DNA of 64,000 nt from Acidobacteriota bacterium (GCA_947482665.1 CANKJK010000002.1:291656-355655); one strand, 5' to 3'; positions 17,443 to 27,313 are shown, counted from the stretch's first letter. A program made the numbers and translations. Notes: generated by a model from the letters alone, not told the origin.

Positions 17443-19137
17443 CTAGAGCCCCGCGACGCTGACGAAGCGCGGCTCGATATCCACCGGCACGTCGTTCAGG
17501 CGGTCGAGCACGGCTTTCACCTGCGGCCGGATGACGCCCTGTGTGTCGATGAGCGCCCGGGCCGCGGCGTAGTCGCCCTTCGCCTGCATCGTCATCAGGT
17601 CGCGCGTCAGGTCGGCCACGTTCTGCTTGATGCGCGAGGCATCGATGGCAAAGGTGCCGTCTGCCGCCACCGTCACGCCCCCGTGGTCGAGGAAGTAGTT
17701 GAGCTGAATCGCGATGCCGCGCCCGTGCGCCTCGTTGATGCCGAAGCGGATGGACCGGAAGCAGGAGGCCAGGAACGTCGTGTAGATCTGCGGCTCCAGC
17801 GCCTTCGGCAGCGTGCCCTTGTCGATCAGGTACTGCAGTGCCCAGAGGCCGGAGATATCCGCCTTGGCTTCTTCCGTGGCGCTGTAGGTGTCTTTGAACT
17901 CCAGCCGGACCGTCGAGGCCTTACCGCCCACCGTGATGTTGTGCGGCCCGAGGCCGTGCATCAGCTCGTGCATCAGGATGTGCGTGAAGAAGGCGTCGAA
18001 CGAAACCTGCGCCTGGTCCTTCTGCGAGAGTGCCACCTTCGAGATGGGCACCAGCACCATCTGGAATTTGGCCTGCTGGTTGTTCTTCAGCATCACCCGC
18101 TTGGAGCCTTTCTCCTTGATGACGCGCTCGTCATTCGGGAGGTTGAAGGCCGCCGTCTGCACGGCGCGGTTGCCATCGCCCCCTGAGAACACCGTGTTCA
18201 GCACGCGAATGGGCGCCATCGCTCCGAGCGACGTGTTCCGGAGGGACGGCTCAATCGGCAGGTGGTCTTCCAGCTCCTGCAGCTCCGCGCTCAGGTGCTT
18301 CAGTTTGTCCGTCTCGGCATCATCACGGATGCCGATGAAGGCCTCAAAGGCCGCCTTGTAGCCAAACCACTCGTCTTCGTAGGTTTCGTAGGGGCCAATC
18401 GTCGGCTCGATCGAGGCCTCCAGCTCCATCCACGCCACGTCGCTCGCGTAGTAGTCGTTGCTGATGAAGGCCGCCGCGCGCTTCTCGAGGAAGGCCCTGA
18501 GCGTCGGCTGCGTGGTGAGCGCCGCCGCCTCGCGCAGCAGCGCCGCCGCCTGCCCCAGCTCGCCCTGATACTCCTGGCTGTAGGGCACCGAGAGGAACTT
18601 GCCGTCCGGCCCGCGACGGATCGTCGTGAAGTAGCTCGTGGCCGCCTCGTGCTGCGCCGGGGGCAGCGACTTGATCCACGCCTCCACCTCGGCCTTCGTG
18701 GCGCCAGCCGGATAGAAGTTGCCTTCGTCGAGGCGCTTGCCCACGCCCGGAACGAACGCCTCGAAGTGGTCGAGCCGAGACCACGGCCCCTTGTTGATCA
18801 GAAAGTAGTGCAGGCGTGCCTTGCCTTCGGGCGATTCGTCCTGCAGGAGCGAGAGGAGGAGCGATTCGTTCCCCGCCCAGGCCTGACGCAGGAAGAGCGC
18901 GTCCATCAAGCGAGCCGCCGCCACAATCTTGCCGAGCGCCTTCCGTTCGTTCTCCGGAAGGGCCTGCACATCGGCCACGAGGTCGACAGGGGCGAAGCGC
19001 GCCGCCATCTGGGTGAGGCGCGTGGCCTCGGCGGATGGCGCGGGGGTCTTAGGAACCGTGGAGGACGGGCCCGAGGAGGGCGCCGAGCAGGACATCGTGA
19101 ACATGGCAAGCACCGTGAGCAGAATGGCCGAACGCAT
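17443..19137 (-). CDS. M49-family (dipeptidyl-peptidase III-like) zinc lipoprotein
   Basis: A 564-aa protein with a lipoprotein signal ending TMSC (Cys about residue 17). The zinc site is HELMHGLGPH near 385 with the downstream EEAKAD near 420, corresponding to the M49 HExxGH and EExxAE/D motifs but in the shorter HExxH form seen in some bacterial DPP III enzymes. It should cleave dipeptides from peptide N termini at the cell envelope. ATG 19137 gives a clean lipobox and has AGAGG upstream. It lies 26 nt after yqgE. Confidence 0.85.
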   Translation of the reverse strand: MRSAILLTVLAMFTMSCSAPSSGPSSTVPKTPAPSAEATRLTQMAARFAPVDLVADVQALPENERKALGKIVAAARLMDALFLRQAWAGNESLLLSLLQDESPEGKARLHYFLINKGPWSRLDHFEAFVPGVGKRLDEGNFYPAGATKAEVEAWIKSLPPAQHEAATSYFTTIRRGPDGKFLSVPYSQEYQGELGQAAALLREAAALTTQPTLRAFLEKRAAAFISNDYYASDVAWMELEASIEPTIGPYETYEDEWFGYKAAFEAFIGIRDDAETDKLKHLSAELQELEDHLPIEPSLRNTSLGAMAPIRVLNTVFSGGDGNRAVQTAAFNLPNDERVIKEKGSKRVMLKNNQQAKFQMVLVPISKVALSQKDQAQVSFDAFFTHILMHELMHGLGPHNITVGGKASTVRLEFKDTYSATEEAKADISGLWALQYLIDKGTLPKALEPQIYTTFLASCFRSIRFGINEAHGRGIAIQLNYFLDHGGVTVAADGTFAIDASRIKQNVADLTRDLMTMQAKGDYAAARALIDTQGVIRPQVKAVLDRLNDVPVDIEPRFVSVAGL

Positions 19138-19163
19138 GGCGACCTCTGAAGGAACGGACGTGC

Positions 19164-19733
19164 TCAGTGCACGCCCGAGCTTTGCTGGAACGATGACGGC
19201 GCCGCGCCGATGCGGCTCAGCGCCGTTTCCCACATCTGATCGGACGGCACACCGAAGATGAGCTGTGGATCAACCGGCAGCGTCAGCCAGCCCGACTCCG
19301 TCAGCTCCTTTTCCAGTTGCCCCGCGCCCCAGCCGGCGTAGCCCGCGATCACGCGGACCTTGCTCGTCGGCGGCGCCTGCAGCAGTTGCAACGTGAGCGA
19401 CTGCGAGGCCGAGAGCAGCACGCCGGGGCAGATCTCCCGCTGGTCTTCCTCCGGCCCCTGCGGCTCCGACATCAGCACCCACGTGCGCTGCTGATCCACC
19501 GGACCCCCGATCCACAGATGCACCGTCGGGTCCACATGCACCGGCGTTTCCGGCTTCACGAGCGACCAGGCCGGTTCCGTCATCTGGCGATTGACCACCA
19601 GACCGAACGCGCCATCCGAGGTGTAGTCGCAGAGCAGGACGACCGTCTTCGCGAAGTTCGGGTCGTTCATCTGCGGCATGGACACGAGCATGAGCGGGGC
19701 CGCCGAGGGCGTGTCCGGGGTTTCCGAGTTCAT
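19164..19733 (-). CDS. YqgE/AlgH family protein (DUF179)
   Basis: A 189-aa cytoplasmic protein of the UPF0301/AlgH family, with MPQMNDPNFAKTVVLLCDY, GAFGLVVNR and GYAGWGAGQLEKEL as signatures. The biochemical role is unsettled; AlgH has been linked to alginate regulation in Pseudomonas. It overlaps the queG stop as ATGA, so its translation is coupled to queG. In many bacteria it sits beside ruvX; here ruvX is at 57.3 kb. Confidence 0.92.
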   Translation of the reverse strand: MNSETPDTPSAAPLMLVSMPQMNDPNFAKTVVLLCDYTSDGAFGLVVNRQMTEPAWSLVKPETPVHVDPTVHLWIGGPVDQQRTWVLMSEPQGPEEDQREICPGVLLSASQSLTLQLLQAPPTSKVRVIAGYAGWGAGQLEKELTESGWLTLPVDPQLIFGVPSDQMWETALSRIGAAPSSFQQSSGVH

Positions 19734-20761
19734 GCCTTGATTCTAATGTGTCGCTGCACCAGTGCGTCGGCCGCAGATGGACGGTCCGGGCTTTCTTCAG
19801 CCAGTGCCGCGCGGTCTTCCTCCGCCCCGCTCGCCTGCAGCGCCAGCGCCAGATTGCGCCGCAGCATCGGGAGCTTCGCCCGCGTCATCGCGCTCCCCTT
19901 CGTCAGGCCACGCAGGTCCGCATCCGGCATCCGCCAGAGGGCGGCGGAGGTCGCGCCATCCAGCCCGGACCGGGGCTGCCACACCGGGTCCGTGCTCACC
20001 GCCGGAGCCTGATTGAACGGACAGACGTCCTGGCACACATCGCACCCATAGACGCGGTTGCCCAGGCCCGCGCGGAGCTCCTCAGGGATGTCGCCCCGCT
20101 CTTCGATCGTCAGATACGACAGGCACCGGCGCGAGTCCACCACGTGCGGCTCCACAATCGCCTGGGTGGGACACGCCTCGATGCACAGCGTGCAGGTGCC
20201 GCACTGGTCCACCGCCGGCACATCAGCCGCCAGCTCCAGCGTCGTCACGATTTCGGAGAGGAAGAGCCACGAACCCAGCCGCTCGCTGATGACGCAGGCG
20301 TGCTTGCCGATCCAGCCCAGGCCGGCATATTGCGCGAAGATGCGCTCCTGCACCGGGCCGCCGTCGACGAACGCCCGCGCCTCGAAGGGCTCTGCTGCCT
20401 GCTCCCGCATCCAGGCCAGCAACTGCTCCATCCGCGCCATCAGCACGTCGTGGTAGTCGTCGCCCCAGGCGTAGCGCGAGATGACAGCCGCACTCCGGTC
20501 CGCCACCTCCGTGGAATACGGCCGAGCCGTGTTGTAGACCGTGCCGAGGACGATGACGCTCTTCGCGCCCGGGAGCACGCGCTGCAGGTCCTTGCGCTGC
20601 TCCGCCGTCCGCGCAATCCACGCCATGTTGCCGGCGTAGCCCCGGGCCAGCCACTCGTCGAGGAAGGCGAGCTCAGGGACGTTGACGGCCGCGGTGATGC
20701 CGCAGAGGTCGAAGCCGAGCGAGGCGGCGTGGGCCTTGAGAGCGGCCGCTGTGAGGGCCAC
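19730..20761 (-). CDS. queG: Epoxyqueuosine reductase QueG
   Basis: A 343-aa cobalamin- and iron-sulfur-dependent enzyme that reduces epoxyqueuosine to queuosine at tRNA position 34. N-terminal DUF1730 region, GWIGKHACVIS block near 150, and two 4Fe-4S sites, CGTCTLCIEACP near 190 and CDVCQDVCP near 240. The C terminus keeps a HEAT-like tail. GTG 20761 lies 3 nt after the mazF stop, leaving no room for a separate promoter outside mazF. Confidence 0.94.
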   Translation of the reverse strand: MALTAAALKAHAASLGFDLCGITAAVNVPELAFLDEWLARGYAGNMAWIARTAEQRKDLQRVLPGAKSVIVLGTVYNTARPYSTEVADRSAAVISRYAWGDDYHDVLMARMEQLLAWMREQAAEPFEARAFVDGGPVQERIFAQYAGLGWIGKHACVISERLGSWLFLSEIVTTLELAADVPAVDQCGTCTLCIEACPTQAIVEPHVVDSRRCLSYLTIEERGDIPEELRAGLGNRVYGCDVCQDVCPFNQAPAVSTDPVWQPRSGLDGATSAALWRMPDADLRGLTKGSAMTRAKLPMLRRNLALALQASGAEEDRAALAEESPDRPSAADALVQRHIRIKA

Positions 20762-20764
20762 CGG

Positions 20765-21103
20765 TCAGTCCAGACCGAGCCAGCCCCGAATGGCTTCGTC
20801 GATCGCGGCCATCTCGCGTTCGTTGCACTCGCCAATCTCGGAGGAGATCCGGGCGCGGGGCACGCTGCCAACCTTGTCCACCATCACCTGCGACGGAGCA
20901 CGAAGGCCCGTTCGCCGGCTGCTCGACAGCATGACGCGGAAGGCCGCCGCATCATCAACAAGAGCTGAGGTCACAGGGCACACCGTCACGCTCTCGAAGG
21001 TCTCGCTGACAGCGTCGGATTGCACCACCACGGCCGGGCGCGGCTTCCCGGTATAGGCCCCGCGGGCCGCGACCACCACAATGGCGCCGCGTCTCATTCC
21101 CAT
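20765..21103 (-). CDS. MazF/PemK-family toxin endoribonuclease
   Basis: A 112-aa toxin with the PemK-like fold: MRRGAIVVVA near the start, KPRPAVVVQSD, VTVCPVTSAL and LRAPSQVMVDKVGSV. MazF toxins cut single-stranded mRNA or rRNA at short motifs. The gene overlaps the antitoxin by 10 bp, the usual arrangement. The segment after residue 60 is complete, so the toxin looks intact. Confidence 0.92.
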   Translation of the reverse strand: MGMRRGAIVVVAARGAYTGKPRPAVVVQSDAVSETFESVTVCPVTSALVDDAAAFRVMLSSSRRTGLRAPSQVMVDKVGSVPRARISSEIGECNEREMAAIDEAIRGWLGLD

Positions 21104-21354
21104 CCCGTCTCGTCGGCGGCCGCGCTGATGAACTCGAGCACCTCCCGCGCTGAGGGCAGACCGCTCACGAGTAACGACTGACGTCGCAGTTCCTCGGCCG
21201 GAGTCAGTCTGGCGACTCCGAATTCCCGATCGATGACCTCACGCAATACGGTGGCCTTCGTGGCCTTCCGTTGACGGGCCACGCGGGCGATCCGGCGCTC
21301 CAGGGAGGCGGGCACGCGAATGGTCAGAACGGCCGAACGAGGCTGAGCTGGCAT
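21094..21354 (-). CDS. Ribbon-helix-helix antitoxin partner of MazF
   Basis: An 86-aa protein with an N-terminal ribbon-helix-helix DNA-binding domain (AVLTIRVPASLERRIARVARQRKATKATVLREVI) and an acidic C-terminal tail (about 55-86) that should bind MazF. ATG 21354 has AGGAG 7 nt upstream. A perfect 22-bp palindrome lies 11 nt before the start and is the likely operator for self-repression. Confidence 0.9.
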   Translation of the reverse strand: MPAQPRSAVLTIRVPASLERRIARVARQRKATKATVLREVIDREFGVARLTPAEELRRQSLLVSGLPSAREVLEFISAAADETGWE

Positions 21355-21365
21355 GGGCTTCTCCT

Positions 21366-21387
21366 GCGTGTATTCACGAATACACGC
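21366..21387. promoter_or_regulatory. Palindromic operator of the toxin-antitoxin operon
   Basis: Two perfect 10-bp arms, GCGTGTATTC and GAATACACGC, flank a 2-bp centre. The palindrome sits between the antitoxin start and purU and also overlaps where the purU -35 should be. It is the natural binding site for the ribbon-helix-helix antitoxin. Confidence 0.8.
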
Positions 21388-21402
21388 CCCATTGTGGCAC
21401 AG

Positions 21403-21408
21403 TAGGCG
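21403..21408 (+). promoter_or_regulatory. Possible -10 box of purU
   Basis: TAGGCG ends 6 nt before ATG 21415. The last base is not T, so the match is imperfect; spacing fits the leaderless pattern. Confidence 0.35.
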
Positions 21409-21414
21409 TCAACC

Positions 21415-22287
21415 ATGACCGCACCGGCCGCGCCAGAGCACCTGGCCACCCTCCTCGTGTCCTGCCCAGATCGGCCCGGCCTCGTGGCCGCCCTCGCCCA
21501 GCTCCTCTACGGCCATGGCGCCAACATCCTGGACGCCGACCAGCACACCGACGCGGACGCCCAGCAGTTCTTTCAGCGCATCCACTTCGATGTGCGCCAG
21601 CTCCACACCGACCGTGTCGGGCTTGAGCGCGCCGTCAGCGAGGTGGCCAGCCGCTTTGAAATGGCGTGGTCCATCCGTTACGGGGCACGGCGCAAGCGGA
21701 TGGCCATCTTCGTGTCCAAGTACGACCACTGCCTCTACGACCTGCTCCTGCGCCACAAGGCCGGCGAGCTGGTGTGCGACATCCCCGTGATCGTCAGCAA
21801 CCATCCGGACCTCGAGCCCGTGGCCCGCTGGTTCGGACTCGACTACCGCGTGTTCCCCGTCGACAAGACCAACAAGCGCGCGCAGGAAGACGCCCAGATC
21901 GCGCTGCTCCAGTCGCTGGACGTGGACCTCGTCGTGATGGCGCGCTACATGCAAATCCTGAGCGCCGAGTTCGTCGCGCAGTTCCCCGCGCGCATCATTA
22001 ACATCCACCACTCGTTCCTGCCCGCCTTCATCGGCGGGCGGCCCTACCATCAGGCCCACGCACGCGGCGTGAAGCTGACCGGCGCCACCGCACACTACGC
22101 CACGACGGATCTGGACGAGGGCCCCATCATCGAGCAGGACGTCATCCGCGCGTCGCACCGCGACACACCCGAGGATCTCGTGCGGAAGGGCCGCGACCTG
22201 GAGCGCAATGTGCTCTCACGCGCCGTCCGGTGGCACCTGGAGGACCGGGTGCTCGTGTACGGGAACAAGACGGTCGTGTTTGAGTAG
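21415..22287 (+). CDS. purU: Formyltetrahydrofolate deformylase
   Basis: A 290-aa enzyme that hydrolyses 10-formyl-THF to THF and formate. An N-terminal ACT domain (about 10-85, starting LLVSCPDRPGLVAALA) is followed by a formyltransferase-like domain with NIHHSFLPAFIGGRPYHQA, which carries the catalytic His, and TDLDEGPII, which carries the catalytic Asp. Length matches the family (280-290 aa). No ribosome-binding site precedes ATG 21415. Confidence 0.95.
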   Translation: MTAPAAPEHLATLLVSCPDRPGLVAALAQLLYGHGANILDADQHTDADAQQFFQRIHFDVRQLHTDRVGLERAVSEVASRFEMAWSIRYGARRKRMAIFVSKYDHCLYDLLLRHKAGELVCDIPVIVSNHPDLEPVARWFGLDYRVFPVDKTNKRAQEDAQIALLQSLDVDLVVMARYMQILSAEFVAQFPARIINIHHSFLPAFIGGRPYHQAHARGVKLTGATAHYATTDLDEGPIIEQDVIRASHRDTPEDLVRKGRDLERNVLSRAVRWHLEDRVLVYGNKTVVFE

Positions 22288-22316
22288 GACGGGCGGATAC
22301 CCGAGTCACTTCCGCG

Positions 22317-22345
22317 TTGACGGGAGCGCGTTGCGAGCCTATCTT
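22317..22345 (+). promoter_or_regulatory. Complete promoter for the 55-aa protein gene
   Basis: TTGACG at 22317-22322, a 17-bp spacer and TATCTT at 22340-22345. The -10 ends 6 nt before ATG 22352, so +1 should be the A of the start codon. This is the cleanest two-box leaderless promoter in the window. Confidence 0.75.
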
Positions 22346-22351
22346 TGCGCC

Positions 22352-22519
22352 ATGGCTCCGTCGCGAAATCCTCAGCGCATCATCCAGCGGATTCTCGAGA
22401 AGTACCCCACGCCACCGGACGCGCCTCACCGGGACTACGACGTCCATGACCGAAAGCAGGCGAAGGCGGTGATTCTGAGGAAGCTGAAGCGGCGGCGCAA
22501 CGAGGCAGACGCACGGTAA
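22352..22519 (+). CDS. Small basic protein of unknown function (55 aa)
   Basis: A 55-aa Lys/Arg-rich protein (IIQRILEKYPTPPD in the first half, ending VILRKLKRRRNEADAR). It has no signal peptide or membrane helix. The start is supported by a full TTGACG-17-TATCTT promoter whose +1 coincides with the ATG. The basic C-terminal helix suggests nucleic-acid or ribosome binding. It sits 42 nt upstream of the DUF2075 helicase and could be its partner, but the helicase gene has its own -10 box. No family recognised. Confidence 0.6.
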   Translation: MAPSRNPQRIIQRILEKYPTPPDAPHRDYDVHDRKQAKAVILRKLKRRRNEADAR

Positions 22520-22546
22520 CAGATGCCAACCGCCTAGACCTCGATC

Positions 22547-22552
22547 TATCCT
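22547..22552 (+). promoter_or_regulatory. -10 box of the DUF2075 helicase gene
   Basis: TATCCT ends 9 nt before ATG 22562, giving at most a 3-nt leader. No Shine-Dalgarno sequence is present. Confidence 0.5.
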
Positions 22553-22561
22553 GGCGTCCCG

Positions 22562-24532
22562 ATGGCGACACCACCTGGGCTGGCGGCCTACTACGACGCC
22601 CCGATCGATACGTTCCTCAGGCAGTCCGATGAGCACGTCCTCGGGATGCTCAACCGCGACGGCGCGATGCAGGCGCAGGTCGAGGCGTGGAAGGAGGAGC
22701 TAGCAATCCTCAGGAACGCCCTCATCGATGTCCAGGGACATCTTTGCCTCGAATTCACCGTCCCACGACTGGGCAGCCGGGCCGACGCGATTGTCTTGCT
22801 CCAAAACGCCATTGTCGTCATCGAGTTCAAGGTCGGCCAGAAGCACTTCACCAGAGCCGACACAAATCAGGTCTGGGACTACGCGCTGGACCTGAAGAAC
22901 TTTCACGCTGCCAGCCATCACCTTCTGATCTTCCCCGTCCTCGTCGCGACGGAAGCGTCAGGCGGCTCTCGACCGTTCGGCCAGCCCTCTGAGGACGGCG
23001 TCTACCCACCAGCTCACTGCACTGTCGCGGAGTTCCCCGCCCTGATGGGCTCAACGGCGGTCCTCCGCGACGCACCATTCGACGCGAAGGAGTGGATTGC
23101 CGCTCCGTACCGTCCGACGCCAACGATCATCGAGGCCGCGAAAGCGCTCTACGCCCGTCACTCAGTCGCCGCGATCGCCCGGCATGACGCAGGAGCCAAG
23201 AACCTCGCGCAGACATCGCAAGCCATCGACACCCTGATCGATGCCGCGAAGCGGGACGGTAAGAAGTCCGTCATCTTCGTGACTGGCGTGCCAGGCGCCG
23301 GCAAAACACTCGTCGGCCTGAACGTGGCGACGCAGCACAGCGAACCCGGCTCCACGCATGCGGTCTTCCTCTCAGGTAACGGACCGCTGGTCGCCGTTCT
23401 GCGGGAGGCACTCACTCGGGATGAACTGACCCGCCTAAGAGGCACACTACCGAAGCCTCGCAAGGGAGCGGTTCAAGAGAAGGTCAAAGCCTTCATTCAG
23501 AACGTTCACCACTTCCGGGACGCGGGCCTTCGGGACCCAGCCGCACCGGCCGACCACGTCGCCATCTTCGACGAAGCCCAACGTGCCTGGAACGCGTCCG
23601 CAACCGCGAACTTCATGAAGCGTCGAAAGGGCGTAGCCCACTTCACTCACTCCGAGCCGGCGTTTCTACTGGAATGCATGGCTCGGCACGAGGACTGGTC
23701 GGCCGTGATCTGCCTGGTCGGAGAGGGGCAAGAAATCAACCGTGGGGAAGCGGGCATTGCCGGATGGCTCGAGGCATTGGCGGCAACACAGACGCCGTGG
23801 CAGGCCTTCGTACCGCCGCAACTCTCCGACCCAGATTACGGCGCCGAACGGGCGTTGCGCGCACTTGGACTTGCCAATCGGCTGCACTTCCACTCGGACC
23901 TACACCTGTCCACATCGATGCGGTCTTTTCGAACCGAAGCGCTATCTACCTTCGTTCGCGCCGTCCTCGAGCGAGACGGCGCTGGCGCTCGACGCCAGCT
24001 GCAGAGCCTCGAAGGTGCATATCCCCTCGCACTGACCCGCGATCTACACGCCGCAAAGACCTGGCTTCGGTCGAAGGCGCGGGGCAACGAACGGCTCGGT
24101 CTCCTAGCCTCGTCCAGAGCCATGCGCCTGCGACCCCATGCGATCGACGTCCGCGTCGACGTAAACCCGATTCATTGGTTTCTCGGCCCCTCAGACGACG
24201 TGCGCTCGAGCGACTTCCTCGAAGACGCCGCCACGGAGTTCCAAGTCCAGGGCCTTGAGGTCGACTGGGCCTGCGTCACGTGGGACGCCGACCTTCGCTT
24301 CGCTCCGTCCTCATGGTCTCATCACAACTTCCAGGGCGCCCGGTGGACGGCCGTTCACAACGCCGACAATAGGCAGTTCGTGCTCAATACCTATCGCGTA
24401 CTGCTGACGAGGGCGCGGCAGGGCATGGTGATCTTTGTGCCGCCTGGCTCGGGTGAAGACCACACGCGCCTGTCGAGCTACTACGACGGCACCTTCAGGT
24501 TCCTCTCGGACGTGGGCATTCCCGTCATCTAG
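22562..24532 (+). CDS. PD-(D/E)XK nuclease-like / DUF2075 superfamily 1 helicase-like protein
   Basis: A 656-aa protein. The N-terminal 150 residues contain a restriction-endonuclease-like core: an Asp in RADAIVLL (about 74) and IEFKVG (about 89-94), the ExK of a PD-(D/E)XK site. A P-loop ATPase of the DUF2075 group follows, with Walker [11 protein letters not shown] (about 241) and Walker [10 protein letters not shown] (about 336); the C-terminal [20 protein letters not shown] is helicase motif VI. DUF2075 proteins are related to the Schlafen helicase group and are often found among defence genes. It is next to a toxin-antitoxin pair. Probably cytoplasmic nucleic-acid processing, possibly antiphage; function not proven. 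Confidence 0.75.
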   Translation: MATPPGLAAYYDAPIDTFLRQSDEHVLGMLNRDGAMQAQVEAWKEELAILRNALIDVQGHLCLEFTVPRLGSRADAIVLLQNAIVVIEFKVGQKHFTRADTNQVWDYALDLKNFHAASHHLLIFPVLVATEASGGSRPFGQPSEDGVYPPAHCTVAEFPALMGSTAVLRDAPFDAKEWIAAPYRPTPTIIEAAKALYARHSVAAIARHDAGAKNLAQTSQAIDTLIDAAKRDGKKSVIFVTGVPGAGKTLVGLNVATQHSEPGSTHAVFLSGNGPLVAVLREALTRDELTRLRGTLPKPRKGAVQEKVKAFIQNVHHFRDAGLRDPAAPADHVAIFDEAQRAWNASATANFMKRRKGVAHFTHSEPAFLLECMARHEDWSAVICLVGEGQEINRGEAGIAGWLEALAATQTPWQAFVPPQLSDPDYGAERALRALGLANRLHFHSDLHLSTSMRSFRTEALSTFVRAVLERDGAGARRQLQSLEGAYPLALTRDLHAAKTWLRSKARGNERLGLLASSRAMRLRPHAIDVRVDVNPIHWFLGPSDDVRSSDFLEDAATEFQVQGLEVDWACVTWDADLRFAPSSWSHHNFQGARWTAVHNADNRQFVLNTYRVLLTRARQGMVIFVPPGSGEDHTRLSSYYDGTFRFLSDVGIPVI

Positions 24533-24553
24533 GCCGTCCCGCCCCACAAACAC

Positions 24554-24589
24554 AAACGGCCGCCGGTGGTTTCCCACCGACGGCCGTTT
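24554..24589. terminator. Bidirectional rho-independent terminator
   Basis: AAACGGCCG pairs with CGGCCGTTT, then after one mismatch CGGTGG pairs with CCACCG around a TTTC loop. The A/T ends work on both strands. It separates the convergent helicase and acnA genes. Confidence 0.85.
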
Positions 24590-24615
24590 CAACTTCAGGT
24601 GCGCTCGCGCGCGGT

Positions 24616-27306
24616 CTACTTCTTCGCCACCAACTGCCGCACCACATACGGCAGGATGCCGCCGTGGGAATACGCCACCAGTTCCTCGGGCGTATCGATG
24701 CGAATGGTCGCCGTGAAGGTCTTCACCGTGCCGTCAGCGGCTGTGGCCTTCACCACGAGGTCGCCACGCGGCGTGAGGCCGGTGGCCACGCCCGCGAGGT
24801 CGTAGCGCTCGGTGCCCGTGAGGCCCAGCGACGCGGCGCTCTCCCCCGCCTTGAACTGCAGCGGGAGCACGCCCATGTTCACCAGGTTGCTGCGGTGGAT
24901 GCGCTCGAAGCTCTCGGCAATCACGGCCTTCACGCCGAGGAGGAAAGTGCCCTTGGCCGCCCAGTCGCGGGAGGAGCCTGAGCCGTATTCCTTGCCGGCG
25001 ATCACGATGAGCGGCACGCCCGCCTCGCGATACTTCACCGAGGCGTCATAGATGGACATCACGCCGCCATCCGGCAGCAGGGTCGTCCAGCCGCCTTCGG
25101 TGCCGGGCGCCACCTGGTTGCGCAGGCGCGTGTTGGCGAAGGTGCCGCGCATCATCACTTCGTGGTTGCCGCGGCGCGCGCCGTAGGAATTGAAGTCGGC
25201 GGGCTTCACGCCGTGGTCGGTCAGATACTTCCCGGCCGGGCTATCGGCCTTGATGTTGCCAGCCGGCGAGATGTGGTCGGTGGTCACGCTGTCGCCGAGC
25301 AGCGCCAGCACGCGCGCCCCCTCGATGTCGCTCGCCTTCGCGGGCGTCATCGTCATGCCTTCGAGGAAGGTGGGCCGGCGCACGTAGGTGGAATCACCCT
25401 CCCAGTCGAACCGGTTGCCCTCGGGCACCTGCAGCCCCTGCCAGCGGGCATCGCCGTCAAACACATTGGCGTAGGACGCCTTGAACTGCGCGGCGGTCAC
25501 CACGCGGGCCACGGTCTCCTGAATCTCCTGCGCGGTCGGCCACACGTCCTTGAGATAGACGGGCTTGCCGTCCTTGCCGGTGCCGAGGGGCTCGGTGGAG
25601 ATGTCGATGGTCATCGTGCCGGCAATGGCGTAGGCCACCACGAGCGGCGGCGAGGCGAGGTAGTTGGCGCGCACATCCTGCTGGATGCGGCCCTCAAAGT
25701 TACGGTTGCCGCTGAGCACGGAGCAGACGACGAGCCCCTTTTCGCGGATGGTGGCCGTCACGTCGTCCGGCAGCGGACCGCTGTTGCCGATGCAGGTGGT
25801 GCAGCCATAGCCGACGGTGTGGAAGCCGAGCGACTCCAGCGCGGGCGTGAGGCCTGCCGCCGCCAGATACTCGGTCACGACCTTCGAGCCGGGCGCGAGG
25901 CTGGTCTTCACCCAGGGCTTGCTGGTGAGGCCCTTCTCCTGCGCCTTCTTGGCGAGGAGGCCGGCGGCCACGAGCACGCTGGGGTTCGAGGTATTGGTGC
26001 AGCTCGTAATGGCCGCAATCACCACAGCGCCGTGATCCAGCCCCTCGACGAGCGGCTCGGCCACAGCGGTCGCGCTCCTGGCCTGCGGCTTCACCTGCGC
26101 CTGCATGCCGGGGAGCGCCGTCGCGAAGGCGGACTTGGCGCCGCTGAGCGACACGCGGTCCTGCGGGCGCTTCGGGCCGGCGAGGCTGGGCTCGATGGCG
26201 TTGAGGTCGATCTCGATGGTCTCGGAGTAGATCGGATCCGCAGCGCCGTCTTCGCGCCACATGCCCTGCGCCTTGGCGTAGGCCTCGACGAGCGCCACGC
26301 GCGACGCATCGCGGTTGGTGAGGCGGAGGTAGTCGAGCGTCAGCGTGTCGATCGGGAAGATGGCGACGGTGGCGCCGTACTCAGGGCACATATTGCCGAG
26401 CGTGGACCGGTCGGCAATGGTGAGGTGCTTGAGGCCCTCACCGAAGAACTCCACGAACTTGCCGACGACGCCGTGCTTGCGGAGCCGCTCGGTCACGGTG
26501 AGCACGAGGTCCGTGGCGGTGATGCCTTCACGCAGCTTGCCGGTGAGGCGGACGCCGAGCACCTTCGGGATGAGCATGGAGGACGGCTGACCGAGCATCG
26601 CAGCCTCGGCCTCGATGCCGCCCACGCCCCAGCCCACGACGCCCAGGCCGTTGACCATCGTGGTGTGCGAGTCGGTGCCGACGAGGGTGTCCGGATAGGC
26701 CACCTGCTCACCGTCGACGGTCTCGGAGAAGACCACGCGGGCGAGATACTCGACGTTCACCTGGTGGACGATGCCCGTGTCGGGCGGCACCACCTTGAAG
26801 TTGTTGAAGGCCGTCTGGCCCCAGCGCATGAAGGCGTAGCGTTCCTTGTTGCGCGAGAACTCGAGCTCGGCGTTGAGCGCGAGCGCGTCGGGCCGACCGA
26901 AGTAGTCGACCTGCACGGAGTGGTCGATGACGAGCTCGACGGGCTGGAGCGGATTCACGCGGTCGGGGTTGCCACCGAGGGCCACCATCGCGTCGCGCAT
27001 CGCGGCCAGGTCCACCACGCAGGGGACGCCGGTAAAGTCCTGCAGCAGCACGCGCGCCGGCATGAAGGAGATTTCCTTCTGTGCCGAGCCGGTCGCATCC
27101 CACCCGGCCATGGCGCGGATGTCATCCGCCTTCACGAAGGCGTTGTCCTCGCGGCGGAGCAGGTTTTCGAGCAGCACCTTCATCGAGAAGGGCAGCCGGG
27201 CCACGCCGGGAAACGCCTTGGCCAGGGTCGGCAGGCTGTAAATCTGATAGGTCTCACCGCCGACCTTCAGGGCGGTGCGGGTTCCGAAGCTGTTAAGGGT
27301 AGACAT
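24616..27306 (-). CDS. acnA: Aconitate hydratase A
   Basis: An 896-aa TCA-cycle enzyme that interconverts citrate and isocitrate through a 4Fe-4S cluster. Cluster Cys residues are visible in [13 protein letters not shown] (about 430) and [14 protein letters not shown] (about 500). The C-terminal swivel domain contains [16 protein letters not shown] (about 770). Length is normal for AcnA/IRP-type enzymes (about 890-900). ATG 27306 is preferred over the codon four positions earlier because a TATGAT box ends 7 nt upstream. Confidence 0.97.
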   Translation of the reverse strand: MSTLNSFGTRTALKVGGETYQIYSLPTLAKAFPGVARLPFSMKVLLENLLRREDNAFVKADDIRAMAGWDATGSAQKEISFMPARVLLQDFTGVPCVVDLAAMRDAMVALGGNPDRVNPLQPVELVIDHSVQVDYFGRPDALALNAELEFSRNKERYAFMRWGQTAFNNFKVVPPDTGIVHQVNVEYLARVVFSETVDGEQVAYPDTLVGTDSHTTMVNGLGVVGWGVGGIEAEAAMLGQPSSMLIPKVLGVRLTGKLREGITATDLVLTVTERLRKHGVVGKFVEFFGEGLKHLTIADRSTLGNMCPEYGATVAIFPIDTLTLDYLRLTNRDASRVALVEAYAKAQGMWREDGAADPIYSETIEIDLNAIEPSLAGPKRPQDRVSLSGAKSAFATALPGMQAQVKPQARSATAVAEPLVEGLDHGAVVIAAITSCTNTSNPSVLVAAGLLAKKAQEKGLTSKPWVKTSLAPGSKVVTEYLAAAGLTPALESLGFHTVGYGCTTCIGNSGPLPDDVTATIREKGLVVCSVLSGNRNFEGRIQQDVRANYLASPPLVVAYAIAGTMTIDISTEPLGTGKDGKPVYLKDVWPTAQEIQETVARVVTAAQFKASYANVFDGDARWQGLQVPEGNRFDWEGDSTYVRRPTFLEGMTMTPAKASDIEGARVLALLGDSVTTDHISPAGNIKADSPAGKYLTDHGVKPADFNSYGARRGNHEVMMRGTFANTRLRNQVAPGTEGGWTTLLPDGGVMSIYDASVKYREAGVPLIVIAGKEYGSGSSRDWAAKGTFLLGVKAVIAESFERIHRSNLVNMGVLPLQFKAGESAASLGLTGTERYDLAGVATGLTPRGDLVVKATAADGTVKTFTATIRIDTPEELVAYSHGGILPYVVRQLVAKK

Positions 27307-27313
27307 CCTTCCG

